From NCBI GenBank assembly GCA_045540715.1, contig JAZQHT010000016.1, positions 62,001-126,000 on the forward strand: 64,000 bases of DNA, written 5' to 3'. Numbering within the stretch: the stretch's first letter is position 1; each line of letters starts with the position of its first letter. This document shows positions 1 to 8,928 of the stretch, in pieces. The position numbers and the translations under genes were made by a program. The notes below the pieces were generated by a model. That model searched no databases and was not told where the DNA came from. It saw only the letters and a program-made list of their open reading frames with translations. The DNA is from UMGS1279 sp045540715 (GTDB taxonomy: Bacteria; Bacillota; Clostridia; Oscillospirales; Acutalibacteraceae).

Positions 1-159
1 GATGAAGAAGCCGACATTTTAGCATTACTTGAGAAAAAATATTTAAATAAACTCAAAACCGAAAATGGCGAAGAAAAAGTGGCCAACGCGCTAATGCGTC
101 GTGGCTTTTCGCCATTTTTAGTTAAAAAAATTATAAAGCAGGAACTAGAAAAAATATGA
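1..159 (+). CDS. recX: RecX-like regulatory protein, C-terminal fragment
   Basis: The window opens inside this reading frame; only the last 52 residues are present, ending in a TGA that overlaps the rimO start (ATGA). The visible part is a charged helical segment with the pattern LMRRGFSPFLVKKII, which resembles the last three-helix repeat of RecX proteins, where a 'L.RRGF....I' signature is typical. RecX proteins bind RecA filaments and limit recombination. The upstream part is missing, so the family call rests on this tail only. The overlap suggests translational coupling to rimO. Confidence 0.6.
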   Translation, partial: DEEADILALLEKKYLNKLKTENGEEKVANALMRRGFSPFLVKKIIKQELEKI

Positions 160-1478
160 TTAAGGTTGGTATGATTTCGTTAGGCTGCCCTAAAAACCAG
201 GTCGATGCCGAAATTATGTTAAAAACAATTGAAGACGCAGGTTTTATTTTAACAAATCGTGAAGACGATGCCGACGTTATAATTGTTAACACTTGCGGAT
301 TTTTAGAATCTAGCGCAGAAGAAGCAATAGAAACAATATTAGAGGCCGCAAGTTATAAAGAAGCAGGCGTTTTAAAGGTTTTAGTTGTAACGGGCTGTTT
401 AGCAGAACGCTATAAAAACGATATTTCGGAAGAAATTCCCGAAGTTGACGTTGTTGTAGGACTAGGCTCTAATAAAGATATTGTAGAAATTATCAAAAAT
501 GCCCTTGATGGCAAAAAAGAAAACCGTTTTGGCAATAAATTAGACCTTCCGCTTTGTGGCAACCGCGTTCTTACCACCCCTTCTTATATGGCATATTTAA
601 AAATTGCCGAAGGTTGCAGTAACTGTTGCAGTTATTGTGCAATTCCATCAATTCGCGGTAAATTCAGAAGCCGCGAAATGAAGGAAATTTTATATGAAGC
701 AAAGGTGCTTGCAGATAACGGTGTTAAAGAACTTGTTGTAATTGCGCAAGACACCACACGCTACGGTGAAGACCTTTACGGCAAACCCGCCCTTGCTTTA
801 CTTTTAAAAGAACTTTGTAAAATTGAGGGCCTTGAAATTATAAGAACCCTCTATACGTATCCCGATAGAATAGACGACGAGCTAATTAAAGTGGTTAAAA
901 CCGAAAGCAAACTAGCAAAATATTTCGATATACCTATTCAACATAGCGAAGACCACATTTTAAAGGCGATGAACCGCCGCACAACAAAAAAAGAATTAAT
1001 TTCTTTAATTGCAAAATTAAGAAAAGAAATTCCCGACGTAACAATTAGAACAACTCTAATTACAGGCTTCCCCGGAGAAACCGAAGAAGACTTTACCGCC
1101 CTTGCGGAATTTGTTGTTGAAACAAAGTTTGATAAACTTGGTTGTTTTGCATATTCACAAGAAGAAGGCACTCTTGCCGCTAAAATGGATAATCAGGTGG
1201 AACTTCAAACAAGGTACGACCGCGCTGAAAATATTATGAACGAACAAATTGATATTGCGGCCGAAAAGAACGCTAACAAGGTTGGCAAAACCTTTAAGGT
1301 TATAGTGGAAGGTTTTGACGGTGGTTTAAAATCCTATTATGGCAGAACCTTTTACGATGCCCCCGAAATTGATGGCAAAGTATTTTTTGTTTCAAGCGAA
1401 AAACTAAACCCGGGCGATATTGTTAACGTAAATATTACCGATTATCTAGATTATGATTTACTGGGAGAGAAAGAATAA
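156..1478 (+). CDS. rimO: Ribosomal protein S12 methylthiotransferase RimO
   Basis: Radical-SAM enzyme expected to add a methylthio group to the conserved aspartate of ribosomal protein S12. The 440 residues match the family length. The N-terminal UPF0004 domain begins with SLGCPKN and carries the three conserved cysteines at about 11, 47 and 81 for the auxiliary iron-sulfur cluster. The radical-SAM cluster motif is C154-x3-C158-x2-C161 within GCSNCCSYCAIP, and the C-terminal part fits a TRAM domain. RimO is preferred over MiaB because of the GCSN..SYC.IP..RG signature. The start overlaps the preceding stop (ATGA) and the stop overlaps pgsA (TAATG), so the three genes are probably co-translated. 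Confidence 0.93.
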   Translation: MIKVGMISLGCPKNQVDAEIMLKTIEDAGFILTNREDDADVIIVNTCGFLESSAEEAIETILEAASYKEAGVLKVLVVTGCLAERYKNDISEEIPEVDVVVGLGSNKDIVEIIKNALDGKKENRFGNKLDLPLCGNRVLTTPSYMAYLKIAEGCSNCCSYCAIPSIRGKFRSREMKEILYEAKVLADNGVKELVVIAQDTTRYGEDLYGKPALALLLKELCKIEGLEIIRTLYTYPDRIDDELIKVVKTESKLAKYFDIPIQHSEDHILKAMNRRTTKKELISLIAKLRKEIPDVTIRTTLITGFPGETEEDFTALAEFVVETKFDKLGCFAYSQEEGTLAAKMDNQVELQTRYDRAENIMNEQIDIAAEKNANKVGKTFKVIVEGFDGGLKSYYGRTFYDAPEIDGKVFFVSSEKLNPGDIVNVNITDYLDYDLLGEKE

Positions 1479-2074
1479 TGAATTTACCCAACAAACTTAC
1501 AATTCTTAGAATAATTTTAACACCTGTATTTTTAATATGCTTGCTTGTTAATTTTCCGCATCATATGATAGTTGCCGCACTAATTTTTATTGGGGCTTCT
1601 ATTACCGATGCAATTGATGGTAACTATGCAAGAAAACATAATTTAGTTACAAATTTCGGTAAGTTTTTAGACCCACTAGCCGATAAAATGTTAACCACCA
1701 CCGCCTTTTTAGGCTTTATTGCTTTAGATATTGGTAGCGGCGTGGTTATTATTACCTTTATTGTGTTATTCCGCGAATTTTTAATTTCATCGTTACGCTT
1801 AACTGCCGTATCTTCAGGCGGTACGGTTATTGCCGCAAACATTTGGGGCAAACTAAAAACCATAATGCAAATGGTGGCCATTATTACTGCAATGGTGTTT
1901 GAATATTTTAAATATTTAGACGTAACATATTTTAAATTCTTCGAACAATTCGGCATTTTTACCTATTTAGATATAATTACCGATTTACTACTTTGGACTT
2001 CAGCAGTATTTGCGGTTATTTCGGGTGTTATCTATTTGTTAGAAAATAAAAAATGTATTGACACCTCTAAATAA
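1478..2074 (+). CDS. pgsA: CDP-diacylglycerol--glycerol-3-phosphate 3-phosphatidyltransferase
   Basis: Integral membrane enzyme that makes phosphatidylglycerol phosphate from CDP-diacylglycerol and glycerol-3-phosphate. The complete CDP-alcohol phosphatidyltransferase signature D-G-x2-A-R-x8-G-x3-D-x3-D is visible, running from DGNYAR to FLDPLADK at about residues 48-70. The 198 residues contain several hydrophobic segments as expected. The A of the start codon is shared with the rimO stop (TAATG). A strong promoter for the following cysteine operon lies inside its last codons. Confidence 0.93.
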   Translation: MNLPNKLTILRIILTPVFLICLLVNFPHHMIVAALIFIGASITDAIDGNYARKHNLVTNFGKFLDPLADKMLTTTAFLGFIALDIGSGVVIITFIVLFREFLISSLRLTAVSSGGTVIAANIWGKLKTIMQMVAIITAMVFEYFKYLDVTYFKFFEQFGIFTYLDIITDLLLWTSAVFAVISGVIYLLENKKCIDTSK

Positions 2075-2086
2075 AAAGTGCATAAT
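2058..2086 (+). promoter_or_regulatory. Sigma-A type promoter of the cysE-cysS leader
   Basis: TTGACA (2058-2063), a 17-base spacer and CATAAT (2081-2086). The -35 box lies inside the end of pgsA. Transcription would start near 2093, just upstream of the T-box stem I. Confidence 0.75.
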
Positions 2087-2123
2087 ATATATAATATAAA
2101 TTAATATAACAATTTAATATAAA

Positions 2124-2356
2124 TGCGTTTGATTCGGGAGAAGTAATTTTTGCTCTTTGCACACAGAGAGGGTGGCAGTAGCTGAAAGCCGCCTTGCAAA
2201 TCAAAAACCAAATGCACCCGATAGCACGAGGTGGGAAATATAAAAAAGAGTATCACCTTGCGGAAAAGCCCCGTTAGTGCTTAAAAAAGATATAAATCGG
2301 AGTGGAACCGCGGCCTTGTGCCGCCTCCCGAAAGCTTTTTAAAATAAGCTTTCGGG
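2124..2356 (+). promoter_or_regulatory. T-box leader, tRNA-Cys responsive
   Basis: The classical T-box sequence GAGTGGAACCGCGG is at 2300-2313. Stem I shows an AGTA-type bulge (GAGAAGTAA, about 2138-2146) and a distal-loop region with CAGAGAGGGTGG followed by GCTGAAAGCC (2163-2190). The stem I base can pair TTCGGG with CCCGAT. On the 3' side of stem I the sequence CCAAATGCACC places a TGC (Cys) triplet at 2213-2215 where the specifier codon is expected, which agrees with the downstream cysE and cysS genes. Uncharged tRNA-Cys should stabilise the antiterminator and allow read-through. Confidence 0.93.
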
Positions 2357-2366
2357 TATTTTTATT
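2327..2366 (+). terminator. Regulated terminator of the cysteine T-box
   Basis: Stem CCCGAAAGCTT (2327-2337) pairs with AAGCTTTCGGG (2346-2356), followed by a T-rich tract. It lies directly after the T-box sequence, as the alternative to the antiterminator helix. Confidence 0.9.
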
Positions 2367-2378
2367 TTGGAGGAAATT

Positions 2379-3002
2379 ATGTTTTTTAAAAAGGCAAGAG
2401 AAGACATAAAAGCGGTTAAAGAACGCGACCCTGCAGCTAGAAGCAGTTTGGAAATTTTCTTTTTATACCCCGGTGTAAAGGCGCTTAGGATGTATAGACG
2501 CGCAAATTTCTTTTACCGCCACAATTTTAAATTTTTAGCCCGTTTAATTTCGCAAAGTTGTGTTAGAAAAACGGGAATTGAAATTCACCCTGCTGCTACC
2601 ATTGGTAAACGTTTAGTAATTGACCACGGCGTTGGCGTTGTAATTGGCGAAACTGCCGAAATTGGAGACGATTGCTTAATTTACCAAGGTGTAACACTTG
2701 GCGGTACGGGTAAAGATTTAGGTAAACGCCACCCCACTTTAGGTAATAACGTTATGGTGGGCGCGGGAGCCAAGGTTTTAGGACCTTTTAAGGTTGGCGA
2801 TAACGCACGAATTGCCGCAGGGGCCGTTGTGCTTGCAGAAGTGCCTGAAAATTCCACCGCCACAGGTGTTCCGGCAAGAATCGTTAAAATTAACGGTGAG
2901 AGAGTACCACTCGATCAGGTTCATATTCCAGACCCTGTTAGCCAAGAACTATGTCGCTTAAATCAAAAAATTGAAGAATTATATAAGAGGTTAGAAAAAT
3001 AA
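2379..3002 (+). CDS. cysE: Serine O-acetyltransferase
   Basis: Acetylates L-serine with acetyl-CoA to O-acetylserine, the first step of cysteine synthesis. Hexapeptide repeats forming a left-handed beta helix are clear from about residue 65 (IGKRLVIDHGVGVVIGETAEI) with the substrate-site signature GVTLGGTGK and later VMVGAGAKVLG. At about 207 residues it is the shorter Gram-positive form. An in-frame TTG at 2367 exists, but the ribosome site GGAGG at 2369-2373 lies after it and fits the ATG at 2379. The gene is the first of the T-box-controlled operon and its stop overlaps the cysS start by one base. Confidence 0.95.
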   Translation: MFFKKAREDIKAVKERDPAARSSLEIFFLYPGVKALRMYRRANFFYRHNFKFLARLISQSCVRKTGIEIHPAATIGKRLVIDHGVGVVIGETAEIGDDCLIYQGVTLGGTGKDLGKRHPTLGNNVMVGAGAKVLGPFKVGDNARIAAGAVVLAEVPENSTATGVPARIVKINGERVPLDQVHIPDPVSQELCRLNQKIEELYKRLEK

Positions 3003-4378
3003 TGAGAATTTACAATACCCTAACACGCAACAAAGACGAATTAGAAAATAAAGGTCAAATTAAAATTTACGCTTGTGGCCCTACCGTATATAATTTTATT
3101 CATATTGGTAACGCTCGTCCACTTTGCGTTTTTGACGTTTTGCGCCGCTATTTAAAATATGCAGGTTACGACGTTAAATACGTTCAAAACTTTACCGACG
3201 TTGACGATAAGCTTATTAAAAAAGCCAACGAAGAAGGCATTACCGTAAAAGAAGTGGCAGAACGCTATATTGAAGAATTTTTTATTGATTCTAAAGGCCT
3301 TAATATTTTAAAGGCCGACGTTCACCCAAAAGCCACCGAAAATATTGATGCTATTATTGAATTAATTTCAACCTTAGTAGAAAAAGGTTTTGCTTACGAA
3401 AGTAAAGGCGACGTTTATTTTAGAGCCGAAAAGTTTGACGAATATGGCAAACTTTCTCACCAACCATTAGATGAGCTTCAATCGGGGGCAAGAATTGATA
3501 TAAACGAGCAAAAAGAAAGCCCTATGGACTTTGCGTTATGGAAGGCCGCAAAACCCGGTGAACCATATTGGCAAAGCCCCTGGTCAAAAGGCCGTCCCGG
3601 TTGGCATATTGAGTGTTCTGCAATGGCAAACCGTTATTTAGGTAAAACCATTGATATACATTGTGGCGGCGAAGACCTTGTTTTCCCACACCACGAAAAC
3701 GAAATTGCTCAAAGCGAGTGCGCCAATGGTTGCGAATTTGCAAAGTTTTGGATGCACAACGGCTATATAAACGTTGATAACCGCAAAATGAGTAAATCAC
3801 TTGGCAACTTCTTTACAGTACGCGAAGTGGCCGAAAAATTCGGTTACGAGCCAATTCGTTATATAATGGTGGCTTCACATTATCGCAGCCCCATTAACTA
3901 TTCTGTTGAAATAATTGAACAAGCGGTGGCTTCACTTAATAGATTATATTCATTAAAAACCACACTTAAAGAAAAAATTGCCGATTGCAAAATAGAAGGC
4001 GGCGAAGTGCCCGAATTTTTAGCAAAATATGAAGAAGAATTTGCTTCTGCCTTAGCAGACGATCTTAACACCGCAGATGCACTTGGCACTCTTTTCTCTT
4101 TAGTTAAAGAAATTAACATTTTAATTACAGAAGACAGAGGTATTAATACACTTAACGCTTGTAATGATACCTTCTTGCGCCTTGCCGACGTTCTAGGTTT
4201 CTTATACGTAGAAAAAGAAGAAAGCGTTGACGAAGAAATTGAAAAATTAATTGCAGAAAGAACAGAAGCAAGAAAAAATAAAAACTTTTCCCGTGCCGAT
4301 GAAATTAGAGATATTTTAAAGGCAAAAGGTATTGAACTACTAGACACAAAAGACGGCGTTAAATGGAGAAAAATATAA
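3002..4378 (+). CDS. cysS: Cysteinyl-tRNA synthetase
   Basis: Class I synthetase that charges tRNA-Cys. The HIGH motif appears as HIGN at residues 34-37 and KMSKS at 262-266. The zinc-binding residues of the family are at about C25, C205, H230 and E234 (YACGPTVYN, HIECSAM, FPHHENE). The 458 residues are the usual length and the C-terminal helical DALR-type region is present. It shares one base with the cysE stop and is followed without a gap by the methyltransferase, so all are probably one transcript under the cysteine T-box. Confidence 0.97.
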   Translation: MRIYNTLTRNKDELENKGQIKIYACGPTVYNFIHIGNARPLCVFDVLRRYLKYAGYDVKYVQNFTDVDDKLIKKANEEGITVKEVAERYIEEFFIDSKGLNILKADVHPKATENIDAIIELISTLVEKGFAYESKGDVYFRAEKFDEYGKLSHQPLDELQSGARIDINEQKESPMDFALWKAAKPGEPYWQSPWSKGRPGWHIECSAMANRYLGKTIDIHCGGEDLVFPHHENEIAQSECANGCEFAKFWMHNGYINVDNRKMSKSLGNFFTVREVAEKFGYEPIRYIMVASHYRSPINYSVEIIEQAVASLNRLYSLKTTLKEKIADCKIEGGEVPEFLAKYEEEFASALADDLNTADALGTLFSLVKEINILITEDRGINTLNACNDTFLRLADVLGFLYVEKEESVDEEIEKLIAERTEARKNKNFSRADEIRDILKAKGIELLDTKDGVKWRKI

Positions 4379-5095
4379 ATGACCGACCGACTTTTATATT
4401 TAGGTAAAGGTAAAGAAATTTTTGTTAACGATAACCATATTTTTGGAACCGACGCCGTGCTTCTTTCTTACTTTGCAAAGCCAAAACCACACGAAAAGTG
4501 TTTAGATATTGGCACAGGCAACGGCATAGTCCCTTATTTATGGTTAAGAGATAACGAAAACTTAGATATATCTGCCATTGAAATTCAAGAAGAGGCCTAT
4601 AATTTAGCGGTTAAAACTAAAGAAAAAAACGGTTTTAACATAAATTTGGTGCTTGGCGATATTAAGAATTACGATAAATATTTTAATAAGGGTGAATATA
4701 ACCTAATAAGTTGCAATCCCCCATATTTTGCCGAAAAAGACGGCATTAAAGCTACAGAAACCCACCGCGTTATGCAACGGCACGAGGTTTCTTTAGACAT
4801 ATTTTCTTTAAGTAATGCCGTTAAAAATCTTCTTAATTTTGGCGGAAGATTTTGTATGTGTATTCGTCCTGAGCGCCTTTTTGAAGTAGCAGGTGCTTTT
4901 AAAGAAAATTCACTTGCAATTAAAAGAATTAGGTTTGTTTGCAAAAACAAAAATGCTTCACCAAAGCTTGTTTTAATTGAAGCCAAAAAGGGTGCAAAAG
5001 AAGGCCTTATTGTAGAGCCAAACTTAATTTTATTTGAAGATGGCAAAGAAACAGATGAAGTTTTAGAAATTTATAAAGAAATTAGAGATAGGTAG
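4379..5095 (+). CDS. trmN6: tRNA1(Val) (adenine-37-N6)-methyltransferase family protein
   Basis: SAM-dependent adenine N6-methyltransferase of the TrmN6/YabB type. The SAM-binding glycine motif LDIGTGNGIVP is at about residues 42-52 and the N6-adenine catalytic motif NPPY at 113-116. The opening TDRLLYLGKGKEIFVNDNHIFGTDAVLLS also matches the family, where a 'F..G.D..LL..F' stretch precedes the SAM fold. The ATG directly follows the cysS stop. The exact substrate is inferred from the family. Confidence 0.85.
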   Translation: MTDRLLYLGKGKEIFVNDNHIFGTDAVLLSYFAKPKPHEKCLDIGTGNGIVPYLWLRDNENLDISAIEIQEEAYNLAVKTKEKNGFNINLVLGDIKNYDKYFNKGEYNLISCNPPYFAEKDGIKATETHRVMQRHEVSLDIFSLSNAVKNLLNFGGRFCMCIRPERLFEVAGAFKENSLAIKRIRFVCKNKNASPKLVLIEAKKGAKEGLIVEPNLILFEDGKETDEVLEIYKEIRDR

Positions 5096-5098
5096 CTT

Positions 5099-6091
5099 AT
5101 GCAAAAGAGAGCCACAATTAAAGACGTTGCTAAAAAAGCAGAAACATCGGTTTCTGTTGTTTCTTATGCTTTAAATAATACACCCGGCAAAAGCATTTCA
5201 GCGGCTACAAAAGAAAGAATTTTTGCCGCCGCAAAAGAACTTAATTACGTGCCAAACGTAGCGGCAAGAGCGCTTAGAACAGGTAGCGGCAACACAATTG
5301 CATTTTTTGCTTTTTGGAACGTTGAAGACAGCTCTTATAATAAGTTTTTAGCAGGTCTTACTGCGGCCGCTAATAAAAAAGGCTATAATATAGTGCTAAG
5401 CGATACTGCGTTTTTAACAAAATCAAAACTTCCTACACTTGTTGAGCAGTTAAATATTAGCGGAATTATTGTGCTTTCGGCGGGTAGCCCCTATTTTGGT
5501 TATTCAGATAAAGAAGAAGGAATAGTCGCCGCATTAAAATCGGCAAAGGTTTCTTCACTTTTAATAAACGGCGAAAAAGATTATCAAAGTTTTGGTATAG
5601 ATTCGCTTTATTTCGGCTTTTTTGAAGCCTCTTATACAGCAACCGAGTATTTAATAAAAAACGGTTGCAAAAATATCGCTTATATTAAAGATGATATAGA
5701 TTCAGTTTCAGAAAATGATAGACTTAAAGGCTTTTTATCGGCTGCCGCTAAAAACGGACTTGAAGCGGCAGGGGTTGTAAATGTTGAAAATATTGATAAA
5801 CTTTTTAACCTTAAAAAGCTTGATGGTGTTGTTGCAAATAAATCTGAAGCGGGTTATGAATTTTTAAAAGCCGCAAAAGAAAAGGGCATAAAAATTCCAA
5901 AACAAGTTAAAGTAATTGCCGCAAATAACGAAAGATTTGCCGAATTTTTAGAGCCTAGTTTAACCACCGTATCTTTACCCCTTTTAGACTTGGGCAAAAC
6001 TGCGGCATATAAAATAATTAAAAAGGTAGAAAATAAAAATATTCAACTTCCAAATTTAGAATATAAAGTAATTTTGCGAAAGAGTGTGTAG
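5099..6091 (+). CDS. LacI/GalR-family transcriptional regulator
   Basis: DNA-binding repressor with an N-terminal LacI helix-turn-helix (TIKDVAKKAETSVSVVSYALN, then the hinge region NYVPNVAARALRTG up to about residue 60) and a periplasmic-binding-protein-like ligand domain to residue 330. It begins three bases after the methyltransferase stop and overlaps the first MATE gene by eight bases, so it may control those exporters, possibly itself as well. The effector cannot be told from sequence; LacI members usually sense sugars. Confidence 0.9.
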   Translation: MQKRATIKDVAKKAETSVSVVSYALNNTPGKSISAATKERIFAAAKELNYVPNVAARALRTGSGNTIAFFAFWNVEDSSYNKFLAGLTAAANKKGYNIVLSDTAFLTKSKLPTLVEQLNISGIIVLSAGSPYFGYSDKEEGIVAALKSAKVSSLLINGEKDYQSFGIDSLYFGFFEASYTATEYLIKNGCKNIAYIKDDIDSVSENDRLKGFLSAAAKNGLEAAGVVNVENIDKLFNLKKLDGVVANKSEAGYEFLKAAKEKGIKIPKQVKVIAANNERFAEFLEPSLTTVSLPLLDLGKTAAYKIIKKVENKNIQLPNLEYKVILRKSV

Positions 6092-7469
6092 TTTGTTAAA
6101 AAAATTAGTAGGAACAAAAGAATTTTATAGACGCGTCTTTGCACTTATGCTTCCAATAATGCTACAAAACGCCATAACAAACTTTGTTAATATGTTAGAC
6201 AACGTTATGGTGGGACAGGTTGGCCAGGTTGAAATGACCGGCGTTGCTATTGCAAACCAACTGATCTTTGTGTTTAACCTAGCAATTTTTGGGGCAATTT
6301 CGGGTGCGGGAATTTTTACTGCACAGTTCTTTGGTAAAAAAGATAACGAGGGTATTCGCCACACCTTCCGTTTTAAAGTAATTTGCGGTACAATTTTAAC
6401 CGTTTTAGGCATTTTAATTTTAATTTTCTTTGGCAGAAATTTGGTTTCGCTTTATTTAGAAGGCGAAGGTGAAGCCACTAATATTGCAGGTTCTTTAAAC
6501 GCTGGTTATAATTATATTTTGGTTATGCTTATAGGCCTTTTGCCATATACTTTGGTTCAATGTTATTCAAGCACCTTGCGCGAAACCGATAAACCCGTGC
6601 TTCCTATGATTGCCGGCATTGTGGCGGTGCTTGTAAATTTATGCTTAAACTACGTTTTAATTTTTGGACATTTTGGCGCGCCAAAACTTGGTGTTATGGG
6701 GGCTGCCATTGCAACGGTAATTTCACGTTTTGTTGAACTTGCGATTGTTGTAATTTACACAATAAAAACAAAAAATAAAAACCCCTTTATTATAGGGGCG
6801 TATAAGTCCTTAAAAATTCCTAAAGCGCTTGTCAAACAAATTGTTATTAAAGGCTTACCCTTAATGGTAAACGAAACAGTTTGGTCGCTTGGTATGGCAA
6901 CCGTTAGTTTAGCTTATAGCCAAATTAGTTACGACGTTGTATCGGCTAATAATATTGCAACAACCTTCTGGCAGGTTTTCTCGGTTGCGTTTTTAAGTAT
7001 AGGCGGTGCTATTGGTATTATTTTAGGACAGGTTTTAGGAGCTGGCAAATTTAAAGAAGCCAAAGAAACGGCCTATAAATTAATAGCGCTTTCAACCTTT
7101 GTTGCAGCGGTTATAGGTGTTATATACGCTGTTGTTGCAGAGTTTATTCCGCAGTTTTATAACGTTAGCGAAGAGGTTAAAACTTTAGCAACACGCCTTA
7201 TGCAGATTGCGGCGGTTGCAATGCCTATTGATGCTTTTGCACACGGCGCATATTTTACAATGCGTTCGGGCGGCAAAACCTTAATAACTTTATTATTTGA
7301 TAGCTGTTACGTTTGGGTTGTAAACGTTCCGATTGCATTTATATTAGCAGAATTAAACGTTCATGTATTAATAATTTATGCAATAATACATTTCGCGCAA
7401 ATTTCAAAATGTATTATAGGTTATATTTTAGTTAAAAAAGGTATTTGGGTTAGAAATATCGTAAACTAA
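6084..7469 (+). CDS. MATE-family multidrug exporter (first copy)
   Basis: About twelve hydrophobic segments over about 460 residues and the MATE N-terminal pattern (LMLPIMLQNAITNFVNMLD followed by MVGQVG) mark this as a cation-coupled multidrug and toxin extrusion protein. The start is uncertain: GTG at 6084 overlaps the LacI gene by eight bases, and TTG at 6093 is an alternative; no strong ribosome site decides it. It is followed 11 bases later by a second MATE gene. The two proteins differ clearly in sequence and are not a recent duplication. Confidence 0.88.
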   Translation: MCSLLKKLVGTKEFYRRVFALMLPIMLQNAITNFVNMLDNVMVGQVGQVEMTGVAIANQLIFVFNLAIFGAISGAGIFTAQFFGKKDNEGIRHTFRFKVICGTILTVLGILILIFFGRNLVSLYLEGEGEATNIAGSLNAGYNYILVMLIGLLPYTLVQCYSSTLRETDKPVLPMIAGIVAVLVNLCLNYVLIFGHFGAPKLGVMGAAIATVISRFVELAIVVIYTIKTKNKNPFIIGAYKSLKIPKALVKQIVIKGLPLMVNETVWSLGMATVSLAYSQISYDVVSANNIATTFWQVFSVAFLSIGGAIGIILGQVLGAGKFKEAKETAYKLIALSTFVAAVIGVIYAVVAEFIPQFYNVSEEVKTLATRLMQIAAVAMPIDAFAHGAYFTMRSGGKTLITLLFDSCYVWVVNVPIAFILAELNVHVLIIYAIIHFAQISKCIIGYILVKKGIWVRNIVN

Positions 7470-7480
7470 GAAGGGTTATA

Positions 7481-8860
7481 ATGGCAAGATCTTTAAAATC
7501 ACAAGTTAATATGTTAGAGGGGCCATTACTTAAAAACATAATCCTCTATACAATCCCAATTATTTTAACAGGTGCTTTACAGCTTTTATTTAATGCGGCA
7601 GATTTAGTTGTTGTTGGTCAAATGTGTAACAGCAACTCTGTTGCGGCAGTGGGAGCAACAAACTCCTTAACAAACCTGCTTGTAAATTTATTTTTAGGTC
7701 TTTCTGCAGGGGCGGGTGTTGTTATGGCAAACTCCCTTGGGGCCAAAAATAAAGAAGACGCCTTTAAAACAATTCATACGGCAATGCCGCTTGCATTAAC
7801 CTGCGGCGTTGTTTTAACCTTGGTTGGTGTTTTTGCTTCAGAGCCGCTTCTTTATTTAATGGATACCCCAAAAGAAATTGTTCGCCTTTCTGCAATTTAT
7901 ATGCGCATATATTTTGGCGGTATTATTGCTATGCTTGTTTATAACTTTGGCGCGGCAATGCTTCGTGCATCGGGAGATACAAAAAGCCCGCTTATATATT
8001 TAACGATTGCGGGTATTATTAACGTTATTTTAAACTTTATTTTGGTTTATTTTGGGTTAAACGTTGCGGGCGTAGCCCTTGCTACAACCATAAGCCAAAC
8101 GGTGTCTGCAACCTTGGTTGTTATTCGTCTTATAAAACGTAACGACGAGTGTCGTTTTTATATTACCAAAATGCGTTTTTATAAAAAGCAGCTTTTAAAA
8201 ATTATTAGAATAGGTCTTCCTGCAGGCATTCAAGGCTCAATGTTTTCAATAAGCAACGTTATAATTCAGTCTGCAGTTAATGGCTTTGGTGCGGCGGCCG
8301 TTTCGGGCGCTGCGGCGGCAAGCAGTATTGAAAACTTTGTTTATATTGCCATGAACGCCTTCCATCAAACCGGCCTTAACTTTGCAGGTCAAAACGCAGG
8401 GGCAGGCAACTATAAAAGAATTAAAAAGATTGCGGTACTTTGCTTGGCTTCGGTTGCAACGGTTGGAATTGTAGGCGGACTTACGGTGTGGATTTTTGGT
8501 AAAGAGCTTTTGGGAATTTATATAGTAAATAATCCAAAAGCCGTAGAGTATGGCTTTACAAAGCTAACCTTTATATGCCTTCCGTATTTTATTTGCGGCG
8601 TTATGGATACAATCTCGGGACTATTACGCGGGCTTGGTTCTTCAATTGCCCCTATGTTTATAACGATATTTGGTACTTGCGGTTTAAGAATTTTATGGAT
8701 TTATACAGTATTTGTAAAATACCACACATATAACGTGCTTTTAATGTCATATATAATTTCGTGGTCAGTAACATTTATAGTAGAACTTGTATTGTTTATA
8801 ATATTAATTAACAAAAAAGATAAACAACAAAAACTTAAAATAGAAGCAGATTTAGAATAA
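7481..8860 (+). CDS. MATE-family multidrug exporter (second copy)
   Basis: Polytopic membrane protein of 459 residues with the MATE pattern IILTGALQLLFNAADLVVVGQM near the N-terminus and a second half repeating the fold (GLPAGIQGSMFSISN). A ribosome site AGAAGGG precedes the ATG. It belongs with the LacI regulator and the first MATE gene; two adjacent MATE proteins are sometimes separate pumps, and heteromer formation is not established for the family. The substrate is unknown. Confidence 0.88.
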   Translation: MARSLKSQVNMLEGPLLKNIILYTIPIILTGALQLLFNAADLVVVGQMCNSNSVAAVGATNSLTNLLVNLFLGLSAGAGVVMANSLGAKNKEDAFKTIHTAMPLALTCGVVLTLVGVFASEPLLYLMDTPKEIVRLSAIYMRIYFGGIIAMLVYNFGAAMLRASGDTKSPLIYLTIAGIINVILNFILVYFGLNVAGVALATTISQTVSATLVVIRLIKRNDECRFYITKMRFYKKQLLKIIRIGLPAGIQGSMFSISNVIIQSAVNGFGAAAVSGAAAASSIENFVYIAMNAFHQTGLNFAGQNAGAGNYKRIKKIAVLCLASVATVGIVGGLTVWIFGKELLGIYIVNNPKAVEYGFTKLTFICLPYFICGVMDTISGLLRGLGSSIAPMFITIFGTCGLRILWIYTVFVKYHTYNVLLMSYIISWSVTFIVELVLFIILINKKDKQQKLKIEADLE

Positions 8861-8881
8861 AAACTGCAAATTGAAAATAAA

Positions 8882-8920
8882 AAAAGGAAACACGAAAAAA
8901 TTCGTGTTTCCTTTTAATTT
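8882..8920. terminator. Bidirectional terminator
   Basis: AAAAGGAAACACGAA (8882-8896) pairs with TTCGTGTTTCCTTTT (8901-8915). T/A-rich flanks on both sides allow it to serve the MATE gene on the plus strand and the sortase operon on the minus strand, which converge here. Confidence 0.88.
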
Positions 8921-8928
8921 AGCAGTTT

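Noticed and set aside
6084..8860. The two MATE genes as a recent tandem duplication
   Set aside because: Their sequences differ strongly throughout and only the family patterns are shared.
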